Of a DNA stretch of 64,000 nucleotides, positions 1 through 9,577 are shown in pieces (within the stretch, counting starts at the first letter, position 1; the number at the start of each line of letters is the position of its first letter). The notes under the pieces were generated by a model that was not told the origin of the DNA, searched no databases, and saw only the letters and a list, made by a program, of their open reading frames with translations. The stretch covers positions 7,067,001 to 7,131,000 of the forward strand of contig CM032228.1 of NCBI GenBank assembly GCA_019009955.1, read 5' to 3'. This DNA is from Riptortus pedestris (Eukaryota > Arthropoda > Insecta > Hemiptera > Alydidae). The translations under genes were made by a program, and so were the position numbers.

Positions 1-354
1 TATTAGGTAAGATAATAAAATATAATGCCACTTATTAGTTTAGATTTTTCTAGAAATGTTATTATATATTCTAGTCAGTTATACTCAATTCTAGTTCGTA
101 AAAATATGTATATAGATATAAGCTACTAACATAGAAAAACTAACCTCATTATATAAGGCAAACTCCTTGCTATAAGGAAAATCCTTGTAAGCATAAGTAA
201 GAAATAAAACTATAAAAAAAGAAAGAAATTATCGATGCAGGTTTATCAATGCTTCTTAAAAAAATGTGGTTATAGTTATTACTCAATAACTGCAGTTACA
301 ATTACAACTACTAATTGTAATTATTTTTGTAACTACTTTTTATTAGCCTATTTT

Positions 355-690
355 TCTTAAGGGAAATCAGCTATTGAGGTTGTAACCATGACACGATTTT
401 CGAAAAATTTCTTCGAACATCCTACCTTGGAAAGGACGAATAAAGTTCGTATCGCAGGGGATGCGTAAAGTAAGCAGATTTCCCTCCTGAAGTTTAAAAA
501 TATATAAATCTAAGTACTGGTAACACAACTCCACCGTGAATAAATACAAACCGTAATAGAAACTCTTTCAGTAAATTTTAATAATTTCCCGATGGGGAGC
601 GTCTGAAATGTAACCAAATAGGTCTGCCAACCTCTTGAGAGCTTAACAGATAGAAATAGCCAATAAGGAAAATTTAGTGCACTAAATGTG
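355..690. repeat. Family A relics: minus-strand 3' end joined to plus-strand 5' end
   Basis: Positions 355-432 match the reverse complement of the family A 3' arm (AAGGGAAATCAGCTATTGAG, then the CGATTTTCGAAAAATTTCTT block). From about 447 the sequence switches to the plus-strand 5' end of the long form (ATCGCAGGGGATGCGTAAAG, CAGATTTCCC, then the long-form arm with CACCGTGAATAAATACAAAC). Both pieces are diverged and neither has a core or microsatellite. The minus-3'/plus-5' junction recurs at 1517/1521. Confidence 0.7.
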
Positions 691-1194
691 TTGACCATTA
701 GCTACACAGTGTGTTATGTGGGGTCAAGAATTTTTAATATTCATGGCAATGTTAAGAGTTATTGGACCGTAAGGCTCGACGTGGGGATTACATCCCACAA
801 TAAAATTGCTGGAAAATGATATGCTCCCGTAACGACTTTCTTCCTCGGCCAAACTTGATACTCAGCAATAAAAAAAAAACGTGTAATTAGATTTTATCAT
901 ATTTGTTTATAGATACTAAAGAGTTGGTCATGAGTGGTTGATACCCGCAGTTTTTTATTGGTTCCTGTATAATGGGGCATTGACGATGAAGCACATATTT
1001 ATGGTTTGTTATTATGGCCTATTCGTAGTCTTGTTATTACGGCCTAACCTCCCCTCTCGGCATAAATCTAACGCACGGGGCGTATAGACGTCCCTAACTC
1101 ATATCGTTTCATTCTATTATTTTTGTGGTTCTTGTTTTCCATTTTACCATATAAAAGAAACAGAAATATTGCCAAAATAAAATCCCAATATAAA
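691..1194. other. Unassigned sequence
   Basis: About 500 bp with no long open frame and no match to the repeat families defined elsewhere in the window. AT-rich overall, with a somewhat GC-richer patch near 1040-1090. Nothing functional is visible. Confidence 0.5.
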
Positions 1195-1404
1195 CTGCTC
1201 AAAAATGAATAGGAATATTGATAGGTTGGCAGGTTTTGTGGTATTTATGGGGCCTAGGATTTTTTTTTTAATTATAAATATCATTAATATTTAATAGAAA
1301 TAAAAAATTTTCCCCCATAAAAAAGTTATTTAATTATGGTCGATTTAATTAAAATTAATAGGATAAGAAAAAAATAACCAATATCCCTATTCATTTTTGA
1401 GCAG
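1195..1404. mobile_element. MITE with CTGCTCAAAAATGAATAGGG terminal inverted repeats, copy 1
   Basis: This 210-bp element begins CTGCTCAAAAATGAATAGG and ends with the reverse complement (CCTATTCATTTTTGAGCAG). The interior is AT-rich and has no ORF. A second, reversed copy lies at 44677-44895 and shares the interior (ATTTAATTAAAATTAATAGG, CCATAAAAAAGTTATTTAAT). In a common orientation both copies have TA before CTGCTC and TTTA after GAGCAG, which suggests a TA duplication. TA targets and short non-coding TIR elements are typical of Tc1/mariner-derived MITEs; superfamily assignment is inference. Confidence 0.8.
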
Positions 1405-1423
1405 TATATATCGATCATTTTAG

Positions 1424-1517
1424 CAGATTTCCCTTAAGGGAAATCACTTATTTAGGTCGTAATCGTGATAGAAACATTTCCTTAGGTGTCCATCGATGCT
1501 ACCTAGGAGATAACCAA
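1424..1517 (-). repeat. Family A 3'-end fragment
   Basis: Reverse complement of the family A 3' terminus: TTAGCAGATTTCCCTTAAGG, then the TTGAGGTCGTACTC-like block and the CATCGATCCTACCTAGGAGA-like block. It stops at the GACGAAAA site, where a plus-strand copy starts at 1521. Confidence 0.8.
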
Positions 1518-1520
1518 AAA

Positions 1521-2195
1521 GTCCGTCACGCAGGGGCTGCGTAAACTAAGCAGATTTCCCACGTGAAGTTTTACAATAGAGAAATCTGCCTAATAACAAC
1601 TGTAGTAGTAAGAAACTTCTAAACCTAAAACATTATTTAGGGCGTAATAACCCAGAAGTTTCTAGCCCCAAAAAACAGTTAACCTAACCTCTAAACCTAT
1701 TCACGAGGGACGAATAGTTATGGAAATGGCCACCAGAGCTCTCGGCGGAAAGTCCGAACATGCAGATTACAAATGCAAATATCTCGGTTAATATTCAAGA
1801 TAGAGAATAAATGCATATAACAATATTTATAGTAAATTTTATTTCCAATAAGATTGGTTCTATACAATTTTTCGATCCGATGCATAATAACGGAGATATT
1901 TCGAATTTTTGAAAATCCCCCCTCTAAACCCCCCCCCTCCCACTGGTCCGATTTCAGCCGTTAACGAACTTGATCTTCCTTTTTACATAAAACGATTAAA
2001 TACCGAGTTTGGTGACGATTAAACAAAAATTGCGACCGCTAGAGTGTTAACAGACAAATATATATATATAGTTTTGAACGGACCTCATTTTCGTCATCTC
2101 CTGGGTAGGATCGATGGACATTTGAAGAAATTTTTCGAAAATTCCGTCATGAGTACGACCTCAATAGCTGATTTCCCTTAAGGGAAATCTGCTAA
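1521..2195 (+). mobile_element. Family A element, short form, near full length
   Basis: Starts GTCCGTCACGCAGGGG after an A run. It carries CTAAGCAGATTTCCCACGTG, the core (ATATCTCGGTTAATATTCAA, ATTTCGAATTT, a poly-C run, GGTCCGATTTCAGCCG), the half hairpin GCGACCGCTAGAG, a short TA run, the 3' arm (GACCTCATTTTCGTCATCTC) and the terminal hairpin ending GGGAAATCTGCT. No coding capacity. Probable non-autonomous Helentron/HINE-like element (inferred from architecture). Confidence 0.85.
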
Positions 2196-2208
2196 TAACC
2201 AATGTCAG

Positions 2209-2325
2209 TTATGAATCACCTATTGAGGTTGTACTCATGACGCGATTTTCGAAATTTTTCTTCAAATGTCCATCGATCCTACCTAGAAGACGACGAAAAT
2301 GAAGTCCGTTCAAAATTGTGTATAC
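2209..2325 (-). repeat. Family A 3'-arm fragment
   Basis: Matches the minus-strand 3' arm (CACCTATTGAGGTTGTACTC, CATCGATCCTACCTAGAAGA, GACGAAAATGAAGTCCGTTC) without the terminal hairpin. It ends where non-repeat sequence starts with CAGGGTGTCCCAAC. Confidence 0.75.
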
Positions 2326-2927
2326 ACAGGGTGTCCCAACTTCCCGTGCCACCCCACTTAAAATCTCGAATTATTTTAATTCAAGGCTGTGACTTGGTGT
2401 GTCGTAATTAGGACCGCTGAAGAATCCTTTCAGTTCATATACAACTTCCTAGCCTTCTCCAGTACTTCTCCAGCGACCATAACTTTGGAATTTCCAGTGG
2501 AATGGCCTACTTTTTATGGCGGATTCTTGCAGAAAACCAATTTCTAAAAGGAGTTTATATCGGAGAAATTTTCGATTTGACGCATCCTTTAGCCATAAAA
2601 TGCTCAAAACTTTATTTCAGAAACGGCACATTTTATTGAAAAATGCTGCGACATAAAAGAGGTCAGATATGATATCCCTTTTGGCTCTGTGTACTTCTGC
2701 TACTGAAATTGAATTTATCGCCATTTACATGAAGCTATGCAGGTGGAAAAATGTACTCCTTATATAAATAACTACGTAATTAGTTTTAAATAAATTAATT
2801 TTAAGAACGATTTTGCTATGTTGATGTTTTTAAAAGTATACTTTTTTTTGGATTCATTGCTTATTACGTTTTATTTATTATTATTATTTTATTTTTTTTA
2901 AATTTCAGAATCCATCCCTTCTATTTG
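2326..2927. other. Unassigned sequence, possibly an unclassified element
   Basis: About 600 bp with no family A, LINE or TIR match that I can see. It opens with CAGGGTGTCCCAACTTCCC, which looks like a transposon terminus, but I found no matching partner end. No persuasive open frame. Confidence 0.3.
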
Positions 2928-3094
2928 CTGTAACAGACAAGTATATATATAATTTTGAACGTTTATCTCATTTTAGCAGATTTCCCTTAAGTGAAATCAG
3001 CTATTGAGGTCGTACTCACGGCGAGATTTTCAAAACTTTTCTTCAAATGTCATTCGATCCTACCTAAGAGATGACGTAAATGAGATCCGTTCAA

Positions 3095-3130
<36 letters not shown>

Positions 3131-3680
3131 CTATATATTAGTGTGTTAACGCTCTAGCGGTCGCAATTTTTGTTTAATCATTACCAAACTGAATATTTAA
3201 ACGTTTTATGTAAAAAGGAAGATCAAGTTCGTTAATGGCTGAAATCGGACCAGTGGGAGGGGGGGAGTTTATAGGGGAGGATTTTCGAAAATTCGAAATA
3301 TCTCCGTTATTATACGGCGGATCGAAAGATTGTGTAGAATCATTCTTATTGCAAATTACATTTACTATAAATATTGTTATATACATTTATTCTCTATCTT
3401 GAATATTAACCGAGATATTTGCGTTTTTATTAAGTGTGAGCCGATAACGGACGAGATGAGGACGGCTAATTTCGGGTCTAGGAGTTTCCGCAAAAAGCTA
3501 GTTCGGCCGTTTCCGTAACTGTTCGGCTCTCGTGAAATTTCTCTATTGTAAAACTTCACGTGGGAAATCTGCTTAGTTTACGCAGCCCCTGCGTGATTGA
3601 GTTTTCGTTATTTACTAGGTAGGATCAATGGAAACTTTTCAACAATCGTGTCATGAGTACAACCTCAATTATTACGGATG
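2928..3680 (+). mobile_element. Plus-strand family A 3' arm split by a nested copy
   Basis: The left part (2928-2974) reads GTAACAGACAAGTATATATA then AATTTTGAACG and CTCATTTT. The right part (3602-3680) resumes with TTTTCGTTATTTACTAGGTA, GGATCAATGGA and CATGAGTACAACCTCAAT. Together they rebuild a family A 3' arm interrupted after CTCATTTT. The inserted element occupies 2975-3601. Confidence 0.75.
2975..3601 (-). mobile_element. Family A element nested inside another family A copy
   Basis: Full-length minus-strand copy, from AGCAGATTTCCCTTAAGTG (3' hairpin) through the (TA)n at about 3097-3130, the core with GGTCGCAATTTTTGTTTAAT and GGACCAGTGGGAGGGGGGG, to TTACGCAGCCCCTGCGTG (5' end). It is flanked by TTTT on both sides (2971-2974 and 3602-3605). 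The host has a single TTTT at this position in intact copies. Confidence 0.85.
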
Positions 3681-4456
3681 CTAATGAAATGTTATGTGGT
3701 CCATTCCAGCAAATTGAAAAATTTGATATTTTACGTATTTTCTGCGTGGTTGGATGCTTATTTATTTCTAAATGAGTTCCATTTAGCACAAGTGTCGTTG
3801 GGAGTGATGTACGAGCTGGAATGGGTGATCTCTCCCAGCGTCCATCTCGGCTCAGGAGCAGACGCGTCGCTGAGTTATTTATGTCTCTGGGGACAATTCA
3901 AAACAGACTGTAGAAGGCAACGAGGCGGTAAGTTGGCTTCGGCCAGAGCCAATGAGAATGAAGTATCTTGCCGAGGAGTGGGGGTACAGCGCAACCTAGT
4001 AGCGACACCATTAACTATCGGGGCTGACACTATCGCGGCTTTAGCATAACCCTCCTTCTCTGCCTTGTTTATACTCACTGATTTATAGCACCTACCACTC
4101 CACCATCAATCTTATGACACAAACACACCCACCGTCATTTCTCTCTCTCTTTCGCCGGCTTTTCTCCCTCTTTCACTCCCCTTTCCCCGCCTTTACACTC
4201 CTCCGTTACCGCCTTTTTTCCTGAAGATCCCCCTCAGAAAGATCAGTGTTAGAAGATTATGAAGTGGTAAAAAGAATAATAAAAACTTCGAAATGAAAAG
4301 GTGCACTACATTGGAAAATAATAATAAAATAAATACTGAAAATAAACAACACTTCCTGTAATAAATAATAAGAAAATCAAAAGAAAAGTCCGATTTAGCT
4401 CTGTCCGCTAGCAGTGGGAACACGTGCACACACAACTTGCAGGAAACACACTAAAA
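3681..4456. other. GC-richer non-repeat island with a 123-codon open frame
   Basis: Positions 3780-4080 are clearly GC-richer than the surroundings and share nothing with the repeats here. A plus-strand frame of 123 codons spans 3678-4049, but its translation has no recognisable domain. A donor-like GGTAAGTTGG occurs near 3928. This could be a piece of host exon or regulatory sequence, or an unrelated element. No function is proposed. Confidence 0.3.
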
Positions 4457-4841
4457 GCCCGTCACGCAGGGGCTAAACTAAGCAGATTTCCCACGTAAAT
4501 TTATACAATAGAGAAATCTCCATACGAGTGGCGGACAGATACGGAAACGGCCGAACAAGCTTTCGGCGGGGACGAATAGAAGCGACTATAGCTCGCTTAA
4601 TAAAAATACTAATATCTCGGTTAATATTCAAGATACATGTATATAGGAATATTTATAGTAAATTTAATTTGCAATAAGATTGGTTGTGTACAGTTTTTCG
4701 ATCCGACGTATGGTAACGGAGATATTTCGAATTTTCGAAATTCCCCCCTCTAAATCCCCCCCCCCCCAACCCCCTCATCCCACTGGTCCGATTTCAGCGA
4801 GTTTGGTGAAGATTAAATAATAATCCCTAGAGTGTTAACAG

Positions 4842-4901
<60 letters not shown>

Positions 4902-5016
4902 TTGTCGGACCTCATTTTCGTAATCTCCTGGGTAGGATGGACATTTGAAGATATTTTTCGGAAATCGCGTCACGAGTACGACCTCAATAGCTGATTTCCC
5001 TTAAGGGAATTCTGCT
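4457..5016 (+). mobile_element. Family A element, short form
   Basis: Begins GCCCGTCACGCAGGGGC with a small deletion in the next block, then AAGCAGATTTCCCACGT, the core, a poly-C run near 4750-4775, and a long (TA)n at 4849-4898. The 3' arm ends TTAAGGGAATTCTGCTAAAA. It is 560 bp, with part of the core missing before the microsatellite. Confidence 0.82.
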
Positions 5017-5184
5017 AAAAGGGAGTCTATTGTCTGGTTAGCAACAGTGTAGCCAGGTAGATTTATGCTAATTAATTATAATTAATAAATCTTTTTTTCA
5101 TTTTTTGGCAACACTGACTCCCCTGTCAGGTGATAACCGTTACGGAAGGTTGCACCTTTGACAATTAACTGCTGCTACAAAGTG
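5017..5184. other. Unassigned spacer
   Basis: Short AT-rich stretch between family A pieces with no recognisable signal. Confidence 0.4.
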
Positions 5185-5515
5185 ATATTCCAAATATCTT
5201 CAAATGACCATCGATTCTAATAATAAAAGAGTTTCTGTTGCTAAAACAAACAAGAGTGGACAAGTAACTCGTTTATATTTGGCTGAGGTATTTATAGAAA
5301 CCTTCCACATGCGTAATCTAAGCAGATTTCCCACCTGACGTTTTACAATAGTATACGGGTAACACTCCACTTTATTAGGTGAATAAATACAAATAGCAGT
5401 GAGAAAAGATTCAGCCAATTTAAGTTAACTCCAAAACAGGAAGAGTCTGAATTGTAAACAAACAGGTTAGCCTACCTCTCAGAGCTGAATAGATAGATAG
5501 AAATATTCTAGACTG
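5185..5515. repeat. Old family A relics
   Basis: A minus-strand 3'-arm remnant (CTTCAAATGACCATCGATTC, about 5198) is followed by a plus-strand long-form 5' remnant (GCGTAATCTAAGCAGATTTC at about 5312, then AACACTCCACTTTATTAGG and AGTCTGAATTGTAAACAAAC). Both are strongly diverged. Confidence 0.6.
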
Positions 5516-5524
5516 GAAAGAAAA

Positions 5525-6332
5525 CGTCAGTCACGTAGTGGCTGCGGAAACTAAGCAGATTTCATACGGGAAGGTTTACATCAGATAAATCTACATACTG
5601 GCAACACCAGCGTGAATGTTAAGCGAATAAATACAAACGGTAATAAGAAATCATTCAGTCAATTTAGAAGTTCCATTTCTGTTTTTGTTCTATTTCTATT
5701 TTTTGTTCCATTTCCGTTTTTATTTCCCATTTTGTTTTGTGTTCCATTTCTGTTTTTGTTCTATTTCTATTTTGTGTTCCATTTCCGTTTTTATTTCCCA
5801 TTTTGGTTTTGTGTTCCATTTCTGTTTTGTTTTATTTCTATTTTTGTGTTCCATTTCTGTTTTGTGTTACTATTCTATGTTTCATGTTACATTTCTGTTA
5901 TGTTGTTTTATGTTTCGTTTAAATTAATTTTGTTTCGTTTCGTTTTTTTTTCTTTTTATGTTGTTTTTTTTCCCAGAGCAACATCGCCACAGATGCGAAG
6001 CTCCAAATAAATAAATAAATAAATTTAGAAGTTAATAATATCTACAACGGAAAGCGTTTGAAATGTAAACAAACAGGGCAGCCAAGATGGCAGCGCTGTA
6101 TAGATACATTATAGACCGGAAAGAAAAAGAATCAATGAAATATTCCTGAATACAACATACTAATTTGATTAAAAACTATTTACTATATCTAGTACTGTAA
6201 ATTATAATGAATTAGAATAATTGTTATGCCAATCAATCGAATTTTAGTTGTCCAAAAAGAAGGAGGTGTGGGGAATCAACAAAACGTATTTGCATATATC
6301 TCACAAAGTTTCCCTTCAGGGAAATCAGCTAG
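5525..6332 (+). mobile_element. Old long-form family A copy hosting a LINE insertion
   Basis: The 5' part (5525-5672) has CAGTCACGTAGTGGCTGCGG, AAACTAAGCAGATTT and the long-form arm GTGAATGTTAAGCGAATAAA. It is interrupted by a LINE tail at 5673-6021 and resumes at 6022 with AATTTAGAAGTTAATAATAT and TTTGAAATGTAAACAAACAG. It ends near 6332 with CCCTTCAGGGAAATCAGCTAG. The core and microsatellite are lost. Confidence 0.65.
5673..6021 (+). mobile_element. 5'-truncated non-LTR retrotransposon 3' end with 12-bp target-site duplication
   Basis: A T-rich 3' UTR contains about 2.5 tandem units of 71-72 bp (units begin near 5671, 5742 and 5814). It is followed by CATCGCCACAGATGCGAAGC and an (AAAT)n tail. 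The terminal signature resembles those at about 32080-32117 and 58500-58536. AATTTAGAAGTT is present exactly on both sides (5661-5672 and 6022-6033), which is the expected mark of target-primed reverse transcription. Confidence 0.82.
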
Positions 6333-6494
6333 CAAATTAAAACATTTTAATTAGTATCTTCTATTATTCGATTAATCAAGAGGTTTTAATACTTCCTTAA
6401 TGCATTTTAATGGTAATATTTTAAATTGATTTTAACCTTTCTGTCTCTGCAGCTAATCTCCTAAAATTTTAGAAGAATTGTCGTATTTGAGCCA

Positions 6495-6549
<55 letters not shown>

Positions 6550-6669
6550 ATAATAATTGTTATACGGTTTTTAAAGGAATAAAGTAGGTAGGTAGAGAGG
6601 GAGGTAGGCTGAGGCCAGGTTATTCTGGAGAGAACCATTAAATCCCAGCAAATTCAGCAGTCCTCCCCA

Positions 6670-6704
<35 letters not shown>

Positions 6705-6940
6705 GAGGAAAACAAAGCCTGCTTAAAAATATTCAGAGTCAGCAGGGTTTTCCGCTTTTCCTTCCAGTTTAGGCTACATTTTCAGCTTTAATAAATCTCT
6801 CTAGGGCTAAATCGTTACAGAATTTACAGTCCTTCGACATGGTCAGGTTTGGCCATATTGTTTTGAATCAATGGTTCTTCGCTATCCATTGAATTTTATT
6901 TGTATATATCTCCCAGTCAAAAATGTAATAATTCCTTTGT
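6333..6940. other. Unassigned sequence with (TA)n and (CA)n tracts
   Basis: Contains (TA)n at about 6499-6543 and (AC)n at about 6669-6701. No coding or transposon signal is recognised. Confidence 0.5.
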
Positions 6941-6992
6941 AAAAGTTTGGTAATTATTAAACAATAATTGCGACCGCTAGAGCGGTAACACG

Positions 6993-7047
<55 letters not shown>

Positions 7048-7060
7048 GTATATAATTGTA
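6941..7060 (+). repeat. Family A interior and microsatellite fragment
   Basis: Contains GTTTGGTAATTATTAAACAA, TTGCGACCGCTAGAGCGGTA and ACA followed by (CA)n and (TA)n, the standard family A core-to-microsatellite transition. Helitron-like sequence follows directly. Confidence 0.65.
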
Positions 7061-7700
7061 ACCTCTGTCTGTACATTGATTTTTTTCGCGAAATTTCACG
7101 ATAACTTTTCGTTTCACATAACTGCATTTGGTTTCTTTCGTGTGTGTTGTTTATTCGTTTGTTACCTTTTCACGCATAAACGGCTCAACCAAATTTTATG
7201 AAACATATATATTACTACTATCCCAACTTAGACTTTAGGCTATATTAATATTCTCTGAGACGAACAGGAGTGGGGGTTATAAGGTAGGCCTGAAATTAAA
7301 AATACCGATATTTCGTTTCTTATTGGGTTTTCGGTAAATAAGCACATAACAAAAGTTGTTTATTTTATTTTTTGGAGTAACATTTGTTATTTACACTTTT
7401 GTCGTATACCTAAGTATAAATGAGTTATACGTTAAAAACTACTGCGGACGTCAACAATTTTATTTGGCACAAAAACTCAACCGAACTAAACCAAACTCAG
7501 TATGTGTATTAGCACTAACGTCTTCCTTATAATAAGCCATACTAATATTTCTAGGGACGGGCAGGAGTGGGGGTTATAAGGGAGGCCTGAAATTAAAAAT
7601 AGTGATATTTCGTTTCCTACTGGGGTTTCGGCAAAAATGCACATACAAGTTGTTTATTTTGTTATTTAGAGAAATTTGCTCAACAATTCTTTTCAATATG
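7061..7700 (+). mobile_element. Helitron-like fragment with an internal duplication
   Basis: Shares blocks with the Helitron at 25040-25505: AGGAGTGGGGGTTATAAGG, GATATTTCGTTTC and CATAACAAAAGTTGTTTATT. The block containing GGGGGTTATAAGG...GTTGTTTATTTT occurs twice (about 7265-7365 and 7565-7665), an internal duplication roughly 300 bp apart. No clear CTAG terminus is visible, so the fragment is incomplete. A reverse-oriented relative lies at about 38795-38970. Confidence 0.6.
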
Positions 7701-7959
7701 AACTACCAGGTACCTACCCTGGAAAAATTAATTCAAATTATAATATATCATTATAATATTTTGTCCTTAATAATTTAAATCTATGCATAATGCACAGGAA
7801 ACGGGAAATATGACAATGTGGAGGACAGTGAAGTCTTATATAAAAAAATAATTGTATTATTAACAAATCCACAGAAACGACGGGTTTAAACCCAAAACAA
7901 TGGGAAGGGTAAATGTCAAAATATTCTGCAAAGTAAAGCCTTGCCAAAAAAATACCATC
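7701..7959. other. Unassigned AT-rich stretch
   Basis: No recognisable element; it separates the Helitron-like fragment from a family A 3' end. Confidence 0.4.
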
Positions 7960-8160
7960 ACCATCCAAACAAAAATTGCGACTGCTAGAGCGTTAACAGA
8001 CAAATATATATATATATATATATACATACACATACAGTTTTGAACGGACCTCATTTTCATCATCTCCTAGGTAGGATCGATAGACATTTGGAGAATAATT
8101 TCGAAAATCGCGCCAAGACCCCGACCTAGATAGCTGATTTGCTTTAGGGGAAATCTGCTA
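7960..8160 (+). repeat. Family A 3' half
   Basis: ACAAAAATTGCGACTGCTAG, AGCGTTAACAGACAAATATA, a (TA)n/ACATACACATAC run, GAACGGACCTCATTTTCATC and TAGGTAGGATCGATAG, ending GGGGAAATCTGCTAAAAG. The 5' half may lie beyond the Helitron-like fragment at 6941-7060. Confidence 0.75.
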
Positions 8161-8165
8161 AAAGT

Positions 8166-8460
8166 TCTCCCCGTAGTGGCTGCGTAACCTAAGTAGATAT
8201 CCCACTTGCTGATATGGCACACTAGTGAACTAGAAACTACTAATAATTGGGTTAAGAGAAAATCTGTAGAACATCAATAGCTTAATAAAATGTGGCGTAT
8301 TACATTTTTCTATCCGATTCATAATATGGGAAATATTTTGATTTGGGAATCCTCCCTCCCCCTCTATACACACACTATTCCAACTATGATTTCAAACAAA
8401 CAAACAAAAATTATCTATAGTATAGACCGAAACAGTTAAATATAGTTAACGTATTTGGTA
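8166..8460 (+). repeat. Diverged family A relative (5' end and core)
   Basis: GTAGTGGCTGCGTAACCTAA, GTAGATATCCCACTTGCTGA and TATGGCACACTAGTGAAC match a divergent subfamily also seen at about 40905, 47340 and 52369. A weak core (TCTATCCGATTCATAATATG) follows. Confidence 0.6.
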
Positions 8461-8462
8461 TA

Positions 8463-8720
8463 GGAATACTATTACGTACAATACATTATATAATTAATGT
8501 ATAGTGTGTAGGAATAGTATTAAATACGATAAATTATATAGTTAAAGTATTGTGCATTGGAATAATATTACATACAATACATTATATAATTAATGCATTG
8601 TATATTGGAGTACTATTACGTACAATACATTATATAATTAACGTATTGTGTGTTGGAATAGTATTAAATACGATAAATTATATAGTTAATATATTGTGAA
8701 TTGGAATAATATTATCACAT
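8463..8720. repeat. 48-bp tandem repeat with a three-unit higher-order pattern
   Basis: Units start at 8463, 8511, 8559, 8607, 8655 and 8703, each 48 bp apart, opening GGAAT(A/G)(C/G/A)TATTA and carrying ATTATATA(A/G)TTAA. Unit types alternate A-B-C-A-B-C, giving a 144-bp higher-order period. AT-rich, no coding potential. Confidence 0.88.
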
Positions 8721-9365
8721 TTGGCGCGAAGAATTCCGGTAGAAGCCATCTTGGAATACTTTATCTTCGATTTGGTTTTGAATTGTAAATGAGACAGGTG
8801 GCATCAAATGAGAATTTATATTCATTGAAAGTGAGCAGTGCATCAGGCGACCATGTCCGAAGCATGACTAACTGCAAGATGGCCGACCTGCAATTTTCCC
8901 TCATAAATGTAATTGAAATTTTACCATTTAATTATTTCTAAGCGAGAGGAGGGTTAATTACTCCGCTTCGAATGAAAGTGCCATTTTTATGGCCAAATTC
9001 CCAATTGGTCGAGCTCAAGTTGACCATTACACTTCTTTTTATTATTTTTAACAATACATATTGTACAAAATGTATTCTCTTCAGCTCTGACTATAGTTTG
9101 TGAGTCTACAATTATATCCATTTATTATTTACTTTCATTTTCTACAAAAGTACTTCAGGGTTTTCCAGACTCATGTCCCAGATGTAAGATGTAACACTTT
9201 GTCTCAAACCACAAAAATATAAAACACGAAAATACCAATAAAAAAGATACAACTAATAGAATAGAAATAAAAAGAAGCAAAGAATAAAAAAATGTAAAAG
9301 AAAAGAAAACAAGTAATAGATTAGAAGTAGAAAAACAACAACAACCAAATGCAGAACAGAAATGG
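8721..9365. other. Unassigned non-repeat sequence
   Basis: About 640 bp containing moderate-GC patches (for example around 8720-8900, with AAGCCATCTTGG and CAAGATGGCCGACC as an inverted pair). No open frame of interest. Confidence 0.4.
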
Positions 9366-9480
9366 TACGCGTTGTATACAAGTCACCACCTTTGTCTAGC
9401 CAGGGTGGGGCTAAGAATTTAACTTAATAATTTCCTGTTATCCAGGCGGGATTCGAACCCACTAGTTTAGGAGTATCCTT
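9366..9480 (-). mobile_element. tRNA-derived SINE, 3' part with B box
   Basis: Read on the minus strand, GTGGGTTCGAATCCCGCC is a strong RNA polymerase III B box. It is followed by a tail (CTTAGCCCCACCCTGGCTAG) shared with SINE copies at 24045, 30975 and 34836. The A-box half is missing where jockey-type RT sequence begins. Confidence 0.7.
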
Positions 9481-9577
9481 CCCAGCACATTCTACCTTAT
9501 TATTAGATCTCTAGTTTCCAACAGATATTTTCTAGTCCTTGAAGGAAATGAATACACAGACTACTATCCTGTGGAGT
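9481..9577 (+). pseudogene. Jockey-type LINE reverse transcriptase, segment upstream of the array
   Basis: In one frame the plus strand reads YLIIRSLVSNRYFLVLEG and ends PVESGVAQGSGLGPLLY at the first array unit. This corresponds to the RT region just before the conserved GVPQGSxLGP box of jockey-clade elements, where A replaces the usual P of the box. No upstream RT sequence is recognised, so the element is 5'-truncated or disrupted next to the SINE. Confidence 0.75.

Noticed and set aside
1195..1404. LTRs of a retrotransposon (paired with 44677-44895)
   Set aside because: The two copies are inverted, 43 kb apart, and each has its own terminal inverted repeats, so they are independent MITEs.
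2326..2927. A named DNA transposon starting CAGGGTGTCCC
   Set aside because: No inverted partner end, duplication or coding segment was found, so it is left unassigned.
3678..4049. A 123-codon host gene
   Set aside because: No domain, no recognisable homology and only one weak donor-like site; recorded as an unexplained island instead.
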